From: Venturia oleaginea | Taxonomy: Eukaryota; Ascomycota; Dothideomycetes; Venturiales; Venturiaceae | Assembly: GCA_013176395.1 (NCBI GenBank) | Contig: JABMLP010000003.1 | Span: 248,001-312,000, forward strand | Length of the DNA: 64,000 bases | Direction: 5' to 3' | Shown: piece by piece, positions 45,013 to 56,986 of the stretch | How the letters are laid out: each line of letters starts with the position of its first letter | How positions within the stretch are numbered: position 1 is the first letter of the stretch | Program-made: the position numbers and the translations under genes | Notes under the pieces: generated by a model | The model's database searches: none | Told to the model about the DNA's origin: nothing | The model's input: the letters and a program-made list of their open reading frames with translations, nothing else

Positions 45013-46594
45013 GCTTTATAGGTCCTCTAAGTTTTACTCAATGTTTTGGTTGACCAATTCTGGATTAGGTTCGTATAATGTCTATGCTCGATGTATGTAT
45101 GACCACAGAAGTGTGTATTACCGTGCCGCTGTGGACTAAAATGTACCTAGTAAACTCTATTCGCAATATGAACCTAAGAGATAAATGGATATTGTAAAGC
45201 TGCTTCGAATGAATCATACATATCTATCCTACAGAAGCTATCTTGCCTCTCAGAAACCACTTGATCGTAGGTTGCTGACGTCCTCGTTAACTGCATATTG
45301 TATTCTCGAGGTTATCGAGGACAACCACTTTTCACAAGGATTCTGAGTAGCCGAGATAGGTGAACAAGTACAAAGTATGTATATGCACTGTCGATCAAAC
45401 ACGTCGTTTAGCGTCGCTACGTACCGTGGATATTTCCCACGTCCCTCGTAAGGATTAGAAAGTCCAGGAACTCCCTAACTAGCTCGGGAAACCCGGTAAG
45501 CCGTTTAGACGAGTCTCGAAGACGAGTTCTCTAAGCCTATGAAGACCTTGAAAACGGTAGCATAATTCTCCGTACCTACTAGCCCGAACTCTGCATTGAC
45601 CTTTCCAATCAACGGTACAAGTCTTCCCGTCTCATGTTGTCGTTCTCAGGTTTAATTAGAATTTCGTTCCCAGATCTGCTTAGAATCCCGATCCAAGTCA
45701 TAGGAAAGATGTCATATATGATGGACAGCTTATCGTACCTGATTCCAAGGAAAAGCACCCAACTCCCAGTCCTCAACTTCATAATCTCCCATCTCAAGAC
45801 ACCAGACTAACAGCAACAATCTCTACCTCAACTCTCCACCAAAATTCCAATTCTACAAAACGATACAGCAACAAGTTTGAGAAGGTATCCAGCCGCCTTC
45901 ATCCACTCTGCAGTGTCTCTCCCCACAAGCGTCGAAAGATCGATTACACACCGGGGTCGAACTCATCAGCGTCTGAACAACGCAGCTGTAGTTCTCACAG
46001 ATGGGGAGGAAGAAAAGTCCAAGAGCAATTGTTGGTATTACGAAACTTCACCATATCCATCCAACTCTGTTAGGGAACTCGAGGTTATCCTTCGACGCTT
46101 TCAGGGAGAGAAACTGCAGACCTGGGGTAAATGTGGATGGATACCTTCTTAAATGTACATATTTATTGGTAAATTATCATTTGTGGAAGTACTGCCCCTG
46201 CATTTTTTACGAAAGTATTCTATCCGGTTGTTAGCGCACACGGAGAAAACAATATCGAGACCCGCGTTTCCTATATCTGCCAGAGCGATCCACAGAAGGG
46301 GAAAGGCGGTACATGGCATCTGTTACAGAGAGGATGTAGAGGGATGTTAGGGGAGGGAAAGTGGAAGTAGAAGAAGTTGGTCAGGATGGTACGTGATGGT
46401 TAGACTGATTGAATGGTGATCTTCTGCATGATATGCTTGGATGAAGAGAGTATATTCACTACCTCTACGCGAGGGACGAGATGCCGTTCCTTTTGGATAC
46501 ATAATTCCAGACGCCTTGCAATCAATGCCCATGCGATGAATCCTGAACAACCGAGAGAAACGCCTCCTACCATAACCGCGAATTCCTCTGCAAT
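45013..46594. other. Gene-free stretch up to UTP15
   Basis: Short frames (for example 45877-46152) look random. The right part should include the UTP15 3' untranslated region. Confidence 0.4.
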
Positions 46595-48250
46595 CTATGA
46601 AATGGCGGCCTTGTTAGAATCTGCTTCCAACAGACCCACCATACCTAACGTCCCCCAACACATTTGCGCGACCTCACAGCCGGATCGAACTTGTCCATGT
46701 AACTTGTAAATCTCTCGATCAACCTCTGCACTCTGCCCAAGGTGTTCTCCATACAACTCCAACACCATCATGGCCACATCCGTCGTTACCCTCACGTATC
46801 TCGGATCGCCAACGCGTTTCGTCAACCACTTGAGTAAGGGGAGGATCGTCTGCGCATTTCGGTTGCTCAATGCCGTTCTCAGTGCAGAACGATGGATCAG
46901 CGCTTGCAAAAGTGTCAACACAGCAATCGGATTCCTCGTATCCTCAAGCACAAGATCGAGAGCAAGATCGTACCGTCCCTTTCTCAAAAAGTTCTCCCAC
47001 TTGGTAGGATATTTTGGTTTCGATCGGTCATTTCCCTCGATGATGATATCGGCTCCTTCGCCTGAATGGTCCTTGCCTCGCAGACTTTTCTCCCACCCAC
47101 GTCCTCGCTTTTTCTTCTCACTCTTCTTGTCGTATTCTTCGATTTTACCGGCCATGAGGGCAGCCATTTCCTTCTCCTTTTCCTTTTTGGCGGCCTTTGC
47201 AGCACCAGAGAGACGAGTGCGGATGCTGAGGAGACCAGATTGCATGCCTACACAGAGATGGCGGTCTTCTCTTTGAGGACCGGCTTGGACGACATCGAGA
47301 GTGAGGATGGGAGAGGGGTATTTGAAGCCGGCGACGACGTTCCAGGATGCTGTTTCGAAGACTTTGACGTGGCCGTCCAGTGCACCGGTGAGGACTCGAG
47401 CGCCGTTGCTGGCGACTGCTAGACTTGTGACTGTCTTTTGGTGATTTTGTAGTAAATGTAAAGGGCGACCAGCGACTAGATCAAGAACTGCAATCTTTTC
47501 TCCTGCTGAACCGACGAGTGTAGTGCCTCCTGGTAGGGCGAGAACGGATTCTACCGGCGCGGGCATTTTGAAGTGCATGACCGTTGCTCTGCTCTTGCTT
47601 TCTAAATCACTGTTGCTCCCACCTATCCTCGGGTCCCATAGTCGTATCGATTGATCATAACCTCCTGTCGCGATCAAGTTGCCATCTCCTACGAAAGTTC
47701 CACAGCGCACGTAATCCGAGTGCCCATTACCTTGCCACGTACTCGATTCTGCTGGTAGATCCCATAACCTGACTGTGCCATCATCACTACAACTCATGGA
47801 TGTCGTGAGCTCGCGCGGATGCCATTTCGTCACCCATACTGGTTGTTTATGCTCGGTCCACGTTTTCAAAATAGCTCTTGAAGAAGTATCGTATGCCTGT
47901 ATGACACCCGATTCACTTCCCGCAAGACATATCCTCCCGTCTCTCCGTACATGCGCCGAGTGAAAGGCAGTATTTGATCGTGTGATAGACTTGAGAGGTT
48001 TCAGCGTCTGCGGCGAAAGCAATTGTAACCTTGGACCTGTCGTTATAGCTATATAACTTGAGGTAGGCGCTGCTGAAGCAGATGTGTAGGAGGTGGCAGA
48101 GTTTGAGGATATATTCGTGATTGGCGACGAGTTTGGGGAGGGGAGAAGGATTTGCTGGGAGAATGTCGCCCAGTATTTTTGATCGGGTGTAAGGGCAGCT
48201 TCGGAAGCTGGGAGTCTTATGGGCGCGAGGGGCGCTACTTGGGTCGCCAT
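46595..48250 (-). CDS. UTP15: U3 small nucleolar RNA-associated protein 15 (WD40)
   Basis: Single-frame gene of 551 residues starting MATQVAPLAPIRLPASEAAL. WD40 repeats occupy about residues 50-330 (SCSDDGTVRLWDLP and ATGGYDQSIRLWDPR are clear blades). The C-terminal UTP15 domain (about 400-540) includes WENFLRKGRYDLALDLVLE and LLKWLTKRVGDPRY. UTP15 is part of the t-UTP/UtpA complex of the small-subunit processome, which acts in the nucleolus in pre-18S rRNA processing and rDNA transcription. A Lys/Glu-rich linker joins the two domains. The last five codons could be replaced by a further exon, but the frame as read is complete. Transposon copy 3 sits 146 bp upstream of the ATG. Confidence 0.92.
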   Translation of the reverse strand: MATQVAPLAPIRLPASEAALTPDQKYWATFSQQILLPSPNSSPITNISSNSATSYTSASAAPTSSYIAITTGPRLQLLSPQTLKPLKSITRSNTAFHSAHVRRDGRICLAGSESGVIQAYDTSSRAILKTWTEHKQPVWVTKWHPRELTTSMSCSDDGTVRLWDLPAESSTWQGNGHSDYVRCGTFVGDGNLIATGGYDQSIRLWDPRIGGSNSDLESKSRATVMHFKMPAPVESVLALPGGTTLVGSAGEKIAVLDLVAGRPLHLLQNHQKTVTSLAVASNGARVLTGALDGHVKVFETASWNVVAGFKYPSPILTLDVVQAGPQREDRHLCVGMQSGLLSIRTRLSGAAKAAKKEKEKEMAALMAGKIEEYDKKSEKKKRGRGWEKSLRGKDHSGEGADIIIEGNDRSKPKYPTKWENFLRKGRYDLALDLVLEDTRNPIAVLTLLQALIHRSALRTALSNRNAQTILPLLKWLTKRVGDPRYVRVTTDVAMMVLELYGEHLGQSAEVDREIYKLHGQVRSGCEVAQMCWGTLGMVGLLEADSNKAAIS

Positions 48251-48395
48251 TGTGGGTTATCGCGTTGGTTTGAGGGTTGTTGGACAATTACGGCGATGAA
48301 TTGATTTTCTCGAAGCCACACGAAAAGATGCAGATGGTCGAACTTTTGATGCACGCGAGTCATGTCCGATATTCGAGAACATAAGATGCAGGATA

Positions 48396-50217
48396 ACATA
48401 CTCCACCACCCAACCGCTCAAAATTTCTTGGCACGACCATCTCATGTTACGACTCTTTAATTTTTTCGCTATCAACAATAGATTCTAAGTCCGTCGTGCT
48501 ACTATCTGATTCAGAAGATATCTCGATATCTTTTCTACAAGTTCGCGCATTATGCCCAGTTACGCCGCAGTTCCCACAGCGCCGTTGAGTTGGTCGGGCT
48601 GTTTCTTGATCACCGATACCACGAGCCTTCTTCGATTCCTGAGGCGCTACAGACGCCTCTGCAGCTACCTGCGCTGCTGCAGTCCCATACTCCATAGTAC
48701 CACCTTGCTGAATCCGCTTCCTTTTGCGCGATTTTCGCTTCGTTATTACTGCCAATTGCTCTTCAAGCTCGCGGTTGCGCGCAACAAGTAGAGCGTTTTG
48801 GTGAAGCATCAATTCAGCGTCCTTAACAAGCTGGGAAAAGCCAGCCTGCGCAGTAACTGGTGACCGAGTAAAAGAGTCGCTTACGAGCTTGGATTGGGAT
48901 CCAAATTCATGAGTATTGCTTGGAGTCTTTGCCTGCCACGGCGTTTCTGGGAGACGGGGTTCTGGCGAGGTACGTAGCCGTACTTCAAGGCGGTCCAATA
49001 CCGCCTGCGCGTCGATAGGGACTAGCCCTACTGCCTCAAAGGCCTTTTGACAGTTCTCTTTTGTAAACACGTCGAAAAACGCGTCTTTGAAGGCAGGGAG
49101 AAAGCCTTCCTTGTTGATATGGTACACGCGTCGGCGCACCAAGTCCCGGATGCGTTGGGAGTACTTGCGCTTCAACGGCGAGAAGCAGACCACGTCAAGG
49201 GGCTGGAGTATATATGACGAGTGCGATGGCATGCAGAGGGTCAGAATCTTATTTTCGAGGCAGTAGTCCTTAAAATTCTGGTTGAGATGGCTCTCATGGC
49301 CGTCCAAAATGAGTAGCCTGTACCCCCCCCCCCCACCTGCCGCACCTTTGTATGCGCGTCAAAATGCTTCAACCACTCAAGACCAAGCGCGTTATTTGTC
49401 CAGCCGTTCTCAGAGACTGAAAGCTTTCAATTGCGCGGTATATCTGCTTCCTCGTACCACGCAGAGATATGAACGCGTCCTTTGTAGATAATGAAGGGTG
49501 GGGTTGCATACCCAGCGACGCAGATACTCTGAACAACCGTAACCCATTCGCGATCGCCCGGCTGAATGAGTTCCGACCTTGTACGTCTCTCGGAGGCTGT
49601 AACGACCTTCATTGACTCAATAACACCCATCTGGAAGCCAATCTCGTCAAAGTTGTGTGTATCCTCGTCGTGGACGCCGTACTTGGCTTTGGTATCTGCA
49701 ACGAGCTTGAACCACGCGCCAATAATCTCTGGATCTTCCTGTAGTATCCTCTGCCTATCCTTGGCTCGGTCGAAGGCCATCTTGAGCTCATCTGAGCGCG
49801 TAACGAACCTCTCAGCCCAGTTTTTGCCCACTGGCTCTCCGCCGCGTATAGCTAGCAGTTTATCGGCCATATCTGCTACCTCACACAGCCGGGGCGCAAA
49901 TCCTCGCGAATCGAGGTCAAGAATGTATCGAACAAGCGTTTAATCTTCGCGGTAAGGGTAAGTTTCCGACCATTTGGTGGTGTTTCGAGGATAAATGGGA
50001 CTCCTTTAACGCGCTCAGAGAGGATTCGCTGTTTAACGCCAAAGGCACGAGCGGCGGCCCGTTGGCTTCGGAATTGGCCGGCTTGGAGGGCTTGGAGTGC
50101 GAGCTGGATTCTCCCTTCGTGTTGGAGTAATAGTGCGTTTCGTTGTTCAGACATAATCACATAAGAGGAATGATAGAAGTCTTGGCAGATTTTGAGCGGT
50201 TGGGTGGTGGAACACGT
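48396..50217 (-). mobile_element. Pogo/Fot-like DNA transposon, copy 3 (1822 bp)
   Basis: The ends are ACATACTCCACCACCCAACC on the left and the reverse complement of ACGTGTTCCACCACCCAACC on the right, flanked by TA (48394-48395 and 50218-50219). The inner motif (CACCCAACCGCTCAAAATTT) is close to that of copy 1 but present once per end. It is inserted between UTP15 and the ABM gene, close to the UTP15 promoter. Confidence 0.92.
48447..50154 (-). pseudogene. Pogo-like transposase with frameshifts (copy 3)
   Basis: The ATG is at 50154 (MSEQRNALLLQHEGRIQLAL, close to copy 1). Frameshifts occur near 49.94 kb (after LTLT, where insertion changes the EEKTLFRYIL block) and near 49.32-49.44 kb, where a run of 13 C lies at about 49323-49335 in place of the CACCCCCG of copy 1. 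The remaining 286-codon frame (49307-48447) is open and ends in the CCHC knuckle CGNCGVTGHNARTC. The catalytic D in DEIGFQMG and the DGHESH block remain recognisable. Confidence 0.88.
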
Positions 50218-50537
50218 TACTACATGGATATTCCAAAACATATAAGTCGTTTGCTGACAACAATAGTCGTGAGAGGATTGAACACAAATCGATTCGATCG
50301 AATCTTGATCTCGAAGCCACGGCGACTAAAAATGTGGCTCCTTCTAGAAAGAAAGTTGAAGTCATCAATACCGGATACTGAGTATGATGAATACATACGC
50401 ATGCGCACCGGATTCTGTTGCCCGGTCCGGTAGCACTTCCGTGAGCCTCCGTGATGATGAGCCATGAAGCTGAAAATGTATATAGACTCTGATCAATCCT
50501 GTTTCTCGCCCATTTGATTCTGATCTGTATATTCGAG

Positions 50538-51243
50538 ATGCCTACCTTAGTGACAACCGCCCACCTCCAGGCGAAGAGCAAAGAAGCTCGCGACAAGCTC
50601 ATTTCCATCTTCAGGGAGATAACCGAGTACTCCTTCGCTAACGAGAAGGAAGGCGTCCTCAGATATGTCACAGCTGTGCCATTCGACGGATCGAACGAGA
50701 CATCGATATACATGATCGAAGAGTACGTATGTCGGTCTTTACCAAGCGTTCCTCCTGACAGCTCCTAGATTCGCCGACAAAGCAGCTTCCGATGCCCATT
50801 TCAATACTCCACCAGTTCAAAAGCTCGTCACCGAACTTAGAGCATCGGAGCCATTGATTGGAACTCCGGAAATTTTCAACCTCGCATCCTCAGTCGAGTT
50901 CAAAAGACCAAAAACCTCAACACCAGGATTGTTGGCTTTGGCTCATTTCGGATACAAGTCCGGGAAAGCTGCACCTGCTTTGGAGGGGTTCAAATCTCTG
51001 GTGAGATCCCTCGAAGAATCGGAAAAGGCTGTCCTAGCTTATGCAGTTCTCCTGGACGAGGAGAACGAGGCGATTCGGACCGTCAAGGTGTTCGAGAGTG
51101 CAGAGTATTATGATGAGGTACTCAGGGATCCGTCTTCGGGCTATTCAAAGGCTATCAAGGAGAACCAGCATCAAAACGGGGCAGATAGAACTGGCGTGAA
51201 ACTGGTGAAGCTCAATGTCGTTCAAGGTTTCTTTGGACGATAG
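50538..51243 (+). CDS. Two-domain ABM-type (antibiotic biosynthesis monooxygenase-like) protein
   Basis: Exons are 50538-50722 and 50769-51243 (219 residues); the intron is 46 nt (GTACGT...CTAG). Two copies of a ferredoxin-like alpha+beta fold are suggested: the first at about 1-100 (TTAHLQAKSKEARDKLISIF, then SIYMIEEFADKAASDAHF) and the second at about 115-215 (FGYKSGKAAPALEGFKSLVR, then FESAEYYDEVLRD). This matches the ABM/dimeric alpha-beta barrel family, small cofactor-free oxygenases or stress proteins, here as a tandem fusion that could fold as one barrel. No signal peptide. The reaction is unknown. Confidence 0.75.
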
Positions 51244-51330
51244 CAAGTAGAATTTATGTCAACCTTGTTTTTACGACGCACTTCAGGGGTGGTGGACATA
51301 TTTCGGGTTGTGAAAGGACAGCAGATGCAG

Positions 51331-51424
51331 TAGGACGCAGTCACAGAAGGAGGACAGCAGTCACAGGAGGACAGCAGTCACAAGAGGACAGCAGTCACAG
51401 GAGGAGGACAGCAGTCACAGGAGG
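51331..51424. repeat. Minisatellite with GGACAGCAGTCACA unit
   Basis: About five tandem copies of AGGACAGCAGTCACAGG-like units with small length changes lie just downstream of the ABM gene, in its 3' region or the promoter of the next gene. Confidence 0.85.
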
Positions 51425-51765
51425 TTGATGGTGTATGGTTCCAATTGTTGGATGCCACGGATGCGTTGTCCGTCGGTGGTGGCGGTGGAATATCCAGAGT
51501 GCATATCTTAGCGTCCATCGTCCGAGCTCTTTCTTTGTCAGATTGGCATTCCTTGAGCGAGGGAGGCCTCGAATCTCAGTGTGCATTTGTTCACCAACAA
51601 CTTCAACAAACCCGCTCATTCCCACCAAATCCCCCAGCCCACATTGCCCTCCGTGAGCACCTTTTGTGTCGCTGACTAATACTTGATTCCTCCCCCGTTT
51701 CTCTCTCCATCGCTTCCTCCATGTGATCCCCCATCTTTGTGAGGCCGCATCCTTCGGAGCTCGTC

Positions 51766-54220
51766 ATGTCTTCCTCCGGACCTGCGAGTGCGAGCATCAC
51801 CAACGACAAAGGTAGCTTACCTGCCGAGCTCAGTATCCATCTCGCTAAATCATTGCGACTTGATGTCGACCTCAACCATGTTGGCTCTCGCTTCGACGAC
51901 CAGGAACACGAGAATGGCCCCGACAGATATCCTGCTCCCACTGTTGACCATGGCTACGACTTTGGCTCCCTGGCTGCCTCGGCCAGACTGGCAGATGAGG
52001 TCGACGATATCACACAGCAAGCTACGAGAGCGTCGCTGGAAGATTCTGCCTGTACTGGTACTGTTGCTCCTGCGAACGACGCGACTGCATACAACATCTA
52101 CTGCACACAACAAGCACCAGTCTATACATCATGGCAGCCGAGATGCGCCAAGACAGAAAACAACGTTATCCCTTCGCTAGACGACCTATATTTGCAAAGA
52201 AGAACTGTCGGCTCATCCCTGGCGCCGCAATCATCGTCTGGTGGATCAGAGAACGAGGCCTCGAGACCCGCACCAGCACACGGGAAGAGACCCAGCTACG
52301 ACAGACCTATACTGCCTGCAAACCCAGTACAATACCAACACCCGCCGCTACTGCGCGATGAGCCTCAGGTAGCTGCTCAGCCGCCTCGGATTGCGCATGC
52401 TCCTCAACCGCAGCCTCAGATCGCGCCTCGGCCTTTGCAATTCGCGCCGCAGACCACCGAAGACTATGGTTGTTCAGAATGTGGGAAGGTTTTCAACCGA
52501 AAGAGCGACTTGGTGTGAGTTGAACCCCCTCCCCGTAATGTGATCGCGCACTAACGACGAATCTTACAGGCACCACAAGCGCTACCACACGAGGAACTTC
52601 GATCGACCATACAAGTGCGATGAATGTGGCCAAGGATTTATACATTACAAGGATCTCGCTCGACACATGCCGCGCCACACAGGACAAAGATCATTCCAAT
52701 GTCCCTTTTCCGACTGTGACAAGACATATACAAGAAAGGACAACCTTAATCGCCATGTTCGCCACGACCATGCCGCTGATCCGAATGCGCCAATGGCTGA
52801 AGACAGTGCGCCTCAACCAACGGCACCACCTGCCGCAGAAAAAAGAACGAATATGGAACTTGACCCGCCATCTGACGCTGTTTCTAGACGTCCGTCTGTT
52901 GGGAATTCTCGTCACGATACTCTAGCCGTTCAAACCCGCGAGCCTATGCCGGGCAATGGTAAAAGATCAATAGACGAAGTGGAGTCAGAGAGACCCAATT
53001 ATGCCATGAAAGCAAGAAGGCAACCAAAAGAGAAATGGGCGCATCGACTCGGTTGTCCGTTCCGGAAGTGCAGGCCAGAAATGTTCACGACCCCCCTTGG
53101 ATATCGGGTTTGTCAAACTACACCTCACGAGTTCACAATTCGCCTCTTGGAGCATCTCAAAAGAAATCATGATATTTTTGTCTGTGGCGATTGCTTCCTG
53201 GCTTTCACCTCGCTAGAATTCCTTACACAACACAAGAATACTTTCGTCCATTGCGCAGAGTGCTACCTATCGTTTCCAGATAAGAATGCCTTAGCTGCTC
53301 ATTCTCAGTCCTGTATTTCAGTCGAATCCTCAACGCAAGAGCACGTGTGGCAAATAATGTACGAGACTATATGTTCGGATGGTGTGCGCCACAACCCAGT
53401 CTTTGATGAAGATGATCCTGTGCCCCAGTCCATCGATCAAAGCAATTTAGAAAGAATGGGACGACTTCGCAACCAGCCGGCACAGCCAGGACAGGTGTCA
53501 TCATTCAATGAGCGACATCGTTCCTCATTTTCCTCTGCTTCCTCGGGAAACGATAAAGCGCCTCCGACCTCCACTGCTGATGAGCGAGATCGACAGCAAA
53601 TGGCACCGGTAGGCGCGAGTTCCTCTCAGTCCGAATATCGAGCTTACGATGGCTTTGAAACTCAACAATACCGGCCACAGAAAATGTCGCGCCTCCAGGC
53701 CCATGTTTCCTCCTCACATCCGGTCATTCCGCACGAAGCTATCATATCAGCAGTGATGAGTTCAGCTTCCCTCACACCTAAGGTTGAGCAGGTTGTCTCA
53801 ACATCACTCTGGCACCTTGAGAGCTTAGACCTGGATTCTTACGATGTGGCAGTCCTGTCGGTCTCGCCTATCCGGTTAACACCAACACCTATGCTGAAAC
53901 CGTTGCCCGTGGGAGCTGTCGAATCCGAATCAGCAATATCAGCCCTACCAATGGCAGTCCAGGCCTATCGCTGCCCATCTCTTACCTCGGAAAGCACCGC
54001 GGAGTCTCAAGAACAGCGTTTCGACCTACCGCACGACATTCCTCGATACCCGACAATGGGATCACCTCAAGATCCCAATTTACCGATCAAGCAGAGATCA
54101 GAGAGTTTCGAGTACAGCTGGTTTGCCAATATCTCGAGCAACTGTGGTGTCTGCGGCGTAAACATCGACTCATACCTCCGATATTGTGAAGATTGCTTCG
54201 TACCATCGCACTCCCGGTAA
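51766..54220 (+). CDS. C2H2 zinc-finger transcription factor
   Basis: Exons are 51766-52514 and 52570-54220 (799 residues); the intron is 55 nt with a CTAAC branch and splits the first finger. Three classical fingers lie at about residues 235-320: YGCSECGKVFNRKSDLV..H...H, YKCDECGQGFIHYKDLARH and FQCPFSDCDKTYTRKDNLNRH. A later Cys/His-rich part (about 410-500; FVCGDCFLAF and VHCAECYLSF) holds degenerate fingers. The N-terminus is disordered and rich in Gln/Pro (APQPQPQIAPRPLQF), as in activation regions. The C-terminus has CGVCG...YCEDC, a possible extra metal site. A nuclear DNA-binding regulator is expected; targets are unknown. The start MSSSGPAS is the first ATG of the frame. Confidence 0.88.
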
Positions 54221-55105
54221 GAGTCCTGTGCTTCAGATGTTTGCAGAATTGTATGGAGTAGGGCGTAAAATGCATGGTATTGATCTGGAAGACGAGATCG
54301 TAATGGATAGAATGTCGTTACCGGGGGAGGTAGGTGTCTTTATTTTGGGGCCGGGATCTAGGTCTGGAGTTTGGAAAGTCGGGGTATGGTTTTGATATCC
54401 CAGATGGCAGTTTATTATAGGTACGCGCATTATCAAAACGCGCTAGAACGAGAGTACAATTGTACGTTAGAAATCTCTACGCGGAACATTCAGTATACGT
54501 TCTTGGGGTCTTCCAGATCTCAATCTGATATGTTGCTGCGTCCGACAGCGATGTTGGGAAATACCAACAGATGACGAAATTTGTACTCGTTGTGCAGCGG
54601 TTGATGCTCGGCCAGGTTCATCAAAACGCCCTGTTCTTCGGACACCACCTACGCGGTACGCGGTGTTTCTCGGATCACGGCGGCGAAGGATGGTCGGGTT
54701 CTATCAGCATCCAGCGAATATCGGTAGCCGGGCCACACGGTAGAACCTGACCCTGCCTGTCGCGGCCGTCGCTCCAGGCAGGGTCCGCCACCTTAATGCA
54801 AAGGGTCGGCTCAATGCAAAGATTTTAAATATTTCAACTTCATCAATTAATTACACCACCACCATAGCTCCTAATTAATCCAAGATTTACAGAGATCAAT
54901 AAAAGGATATAGATGATGCTCTAGTAGAGTTATCTTGTCACGGGGCGCGTTCGGGTATCAGGAAGGAGCAGCAGCAGGAACAGGTATCATTTAACAGGCT
55001 ATACTATGGTAAACGGACAAATAAACGTTAGTTAGTGGGACTGATCTGCACTTAATATTGGCCGGAGATCCCACATTCTTGGTGTAATAATACATGATTA
55101 TAAAG
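54221..55105. other. Gene-free stretch with a GC-rich hairpin
   Basis: No gene was found. A perfect 11-bp inverted repeat, GACCCTGCCTG ... CAGGCAGGGTC (54749-54759 and 54775-54785), sits in a local GC-rich patch, followed by AT-rich DNA. A segment near 55.0 kb (GGACAAATAAACGTTAGT) resembles the reverse complement of one near 59.31 kb, so part of this is repeat sequence. Confidence 0.4.
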
Positions 55106-56954
55106 TGTTGAACAGTGGCATGCCAGTCCTTGATACCTCAGGCATAGTGCACGTGATAGATGCCAAGGAATGCATTGACATGCATATATATGCATGCAGA
55201 TGCAACGGAAACAGCACACACAGCGAGAACTCAATTTTTGGAATTTACAGAAGTATCATCTAAGGATCATCAAAACACCTCTGCCAGTGGCCGCTCCGGC
55301 CTCTAGAGGCCATCGCGCGTCCCTCAGCGTCGATGAGATATCTCTAGAGTCGCCGTCGCGGCCACGGCAGAGCAAGCAGACGAATACATGAGCAAGCTAC
55401 ACGAACGATGCGTCCACCAAAGACAACAGCAACCATCTAGTCACTATCTCCCGGCTAGTCCATCACCCCAGATGACACTGCAACGCTCCGAGTCGACGAG
55501 TCACTGCTAGAACGGCAATACCTTCAACACAACTCAAACACCAGACGCCCGGTGCGCAACAATCGGCACCACACACCACTGCAACGACTAGACAACCTCT
55601 CCCAACGTCTTGGCAAACCGTCCTGCTACAAGCTGTTGCCCAGAGCCTTGAGCCTCTCCCCAAACTGTTGCCTCCCAGTTATGGCATTGGCAAGAGTAGG
55701 TGCGCGACAGAGTAAGTAGTAAGGACGCATAGAAGGAGCCTATTGGCGGCAAATCCCCTCCCTGTAAGCTAGCAGACGTAGCCTTGAGCCTCTCCCCAGA
55801 CTGTTGCGTCCCAGTTATGGCATTGGCAAGAGTAGGTGCGCGATATAGCAAGCAGGGAGAGCGACTAGCAGCAGATAGGCTCCGACTATAAGACGACAGG
55901 TCTACAACACAATCGGTGCGACACGATACGGCAGCTGCTAGAGAACCTCATCTACTATCGTCTCCGCAAACCGTCCTGCTGCAAGCTGATGTCCAGAGCC
56001 TTGAGCCTCTCCCCAAACTGTTGCGTCCCAGTTATGGCATTGGCAAGAGTAGGTGCGCAACACAGTAAGCAGTAAGGACGTATAGAAGGAGCTTATTGGC
56101 GGCAAATCCCCTCCCTACAAGCCAGCAGACGTAGCCTTGAGCCTCTCCCCAGACTGTTGCGTCCCAGTTATGGCATTGGCAAGAGTAGGAGCGCGATATA
56201 GCAAGTAGGGAGAGCGACTAGCAGCAGATAGGCTCCGACTATAAGACGGCAGGTCTATAGCACGATCGGCGCCATACAATACGGCAGCTACCAGACAGCC
56301 TCGTCCACGGGCATACCCGGAGTATCACACCCAAGCAGCGAAATCACGACTACGATGGTTACTATTGTCTCCAGCATCACACAACCAAATACACCGCCGC
56401 ATAGGAATCTGGTGCAAGGCAACTTTCACAAGCAGAAACATACTTAGGGAACCCATTGGCCTTGAGGGATAAGGCGAAACAGATAGACAAAGCTGAGCAT
56501 TAGAGGGAGACTGTAGGTAGAAGGATAGCGAAACACGAGGCATTGCCTCTTGAGTCTACATAGCACAGATATACTAGCAGAATAACCAGTATCTACAAGA
56601 GCCAGCGGGCATTTGGAGATACTGGTTAAGGGAAAAGAGGGAGGACGGAGGGGACAGCTGGTCTTGTTTCAGTGAACGGGGCGAAGTGGGGCGCGGTGGA
56701 TTATATAATCTATCACGTGTCGGCTGTCTGATGAAGTCCTCCTAACCGGACATAGCTGCGTGATTAAGCGGCTGCAACCGAGTAGGATAAAATCAATCAA
56801 TCAATCAATCAATGCAGATGCAACGGTGTACTTAACCTCTGCAGTCAATACAGTCAAGTCACAGGGTGACACTCGTTCTGTTCATCGGCTCCTATCGTTA
56901 AGTTCGTGCTGAATCTACTTCCGAATAACTCTGTTTTGCTCGTTCAGCGTAACA
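55106..56954. mobile_element. Solo LTR with a LINE nested inside (composite B)
   Basis: It has the same LTR as at 20754: start TGTTGAACAGTGGCATGCC, end CGTTCAGCGTAACA, here flanked by the 5-bp duplication TAAAG (55101-55105 and 56955-56959). The LTR is interrupted by a 1.6-kb LINE-derived insert at the same internal position as in composite A. Confidence 0.88.
55209..56812 (-). mobile_element. LINE-derived insert in LTR B
   Basis: The (CAAT)n tail ends at 56812. The target duplication TGCAGATGCAACGG lies at 55195-55208 and 56813-56826. From 55.62 kb on it matches 21.6-22.9 kb, including the four tandem GTTATGGCATTGGCAAGAG blocks (spacing about 136, 216 and 136 bp). The left 400 bp are not seen elsewhere in the window. 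No reverse transcriptase is present. Confidence 0.85.
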
Positions 56955-56986
56955 TAAAGCTGTTTTTGAGCTCAATTTCAACGCTA

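Noticed and set aside
51331..51424. CRISPR-like array
   Set aside because: Direct repeats have no unique spacers and the genome is fungal; it is a minisatellite.
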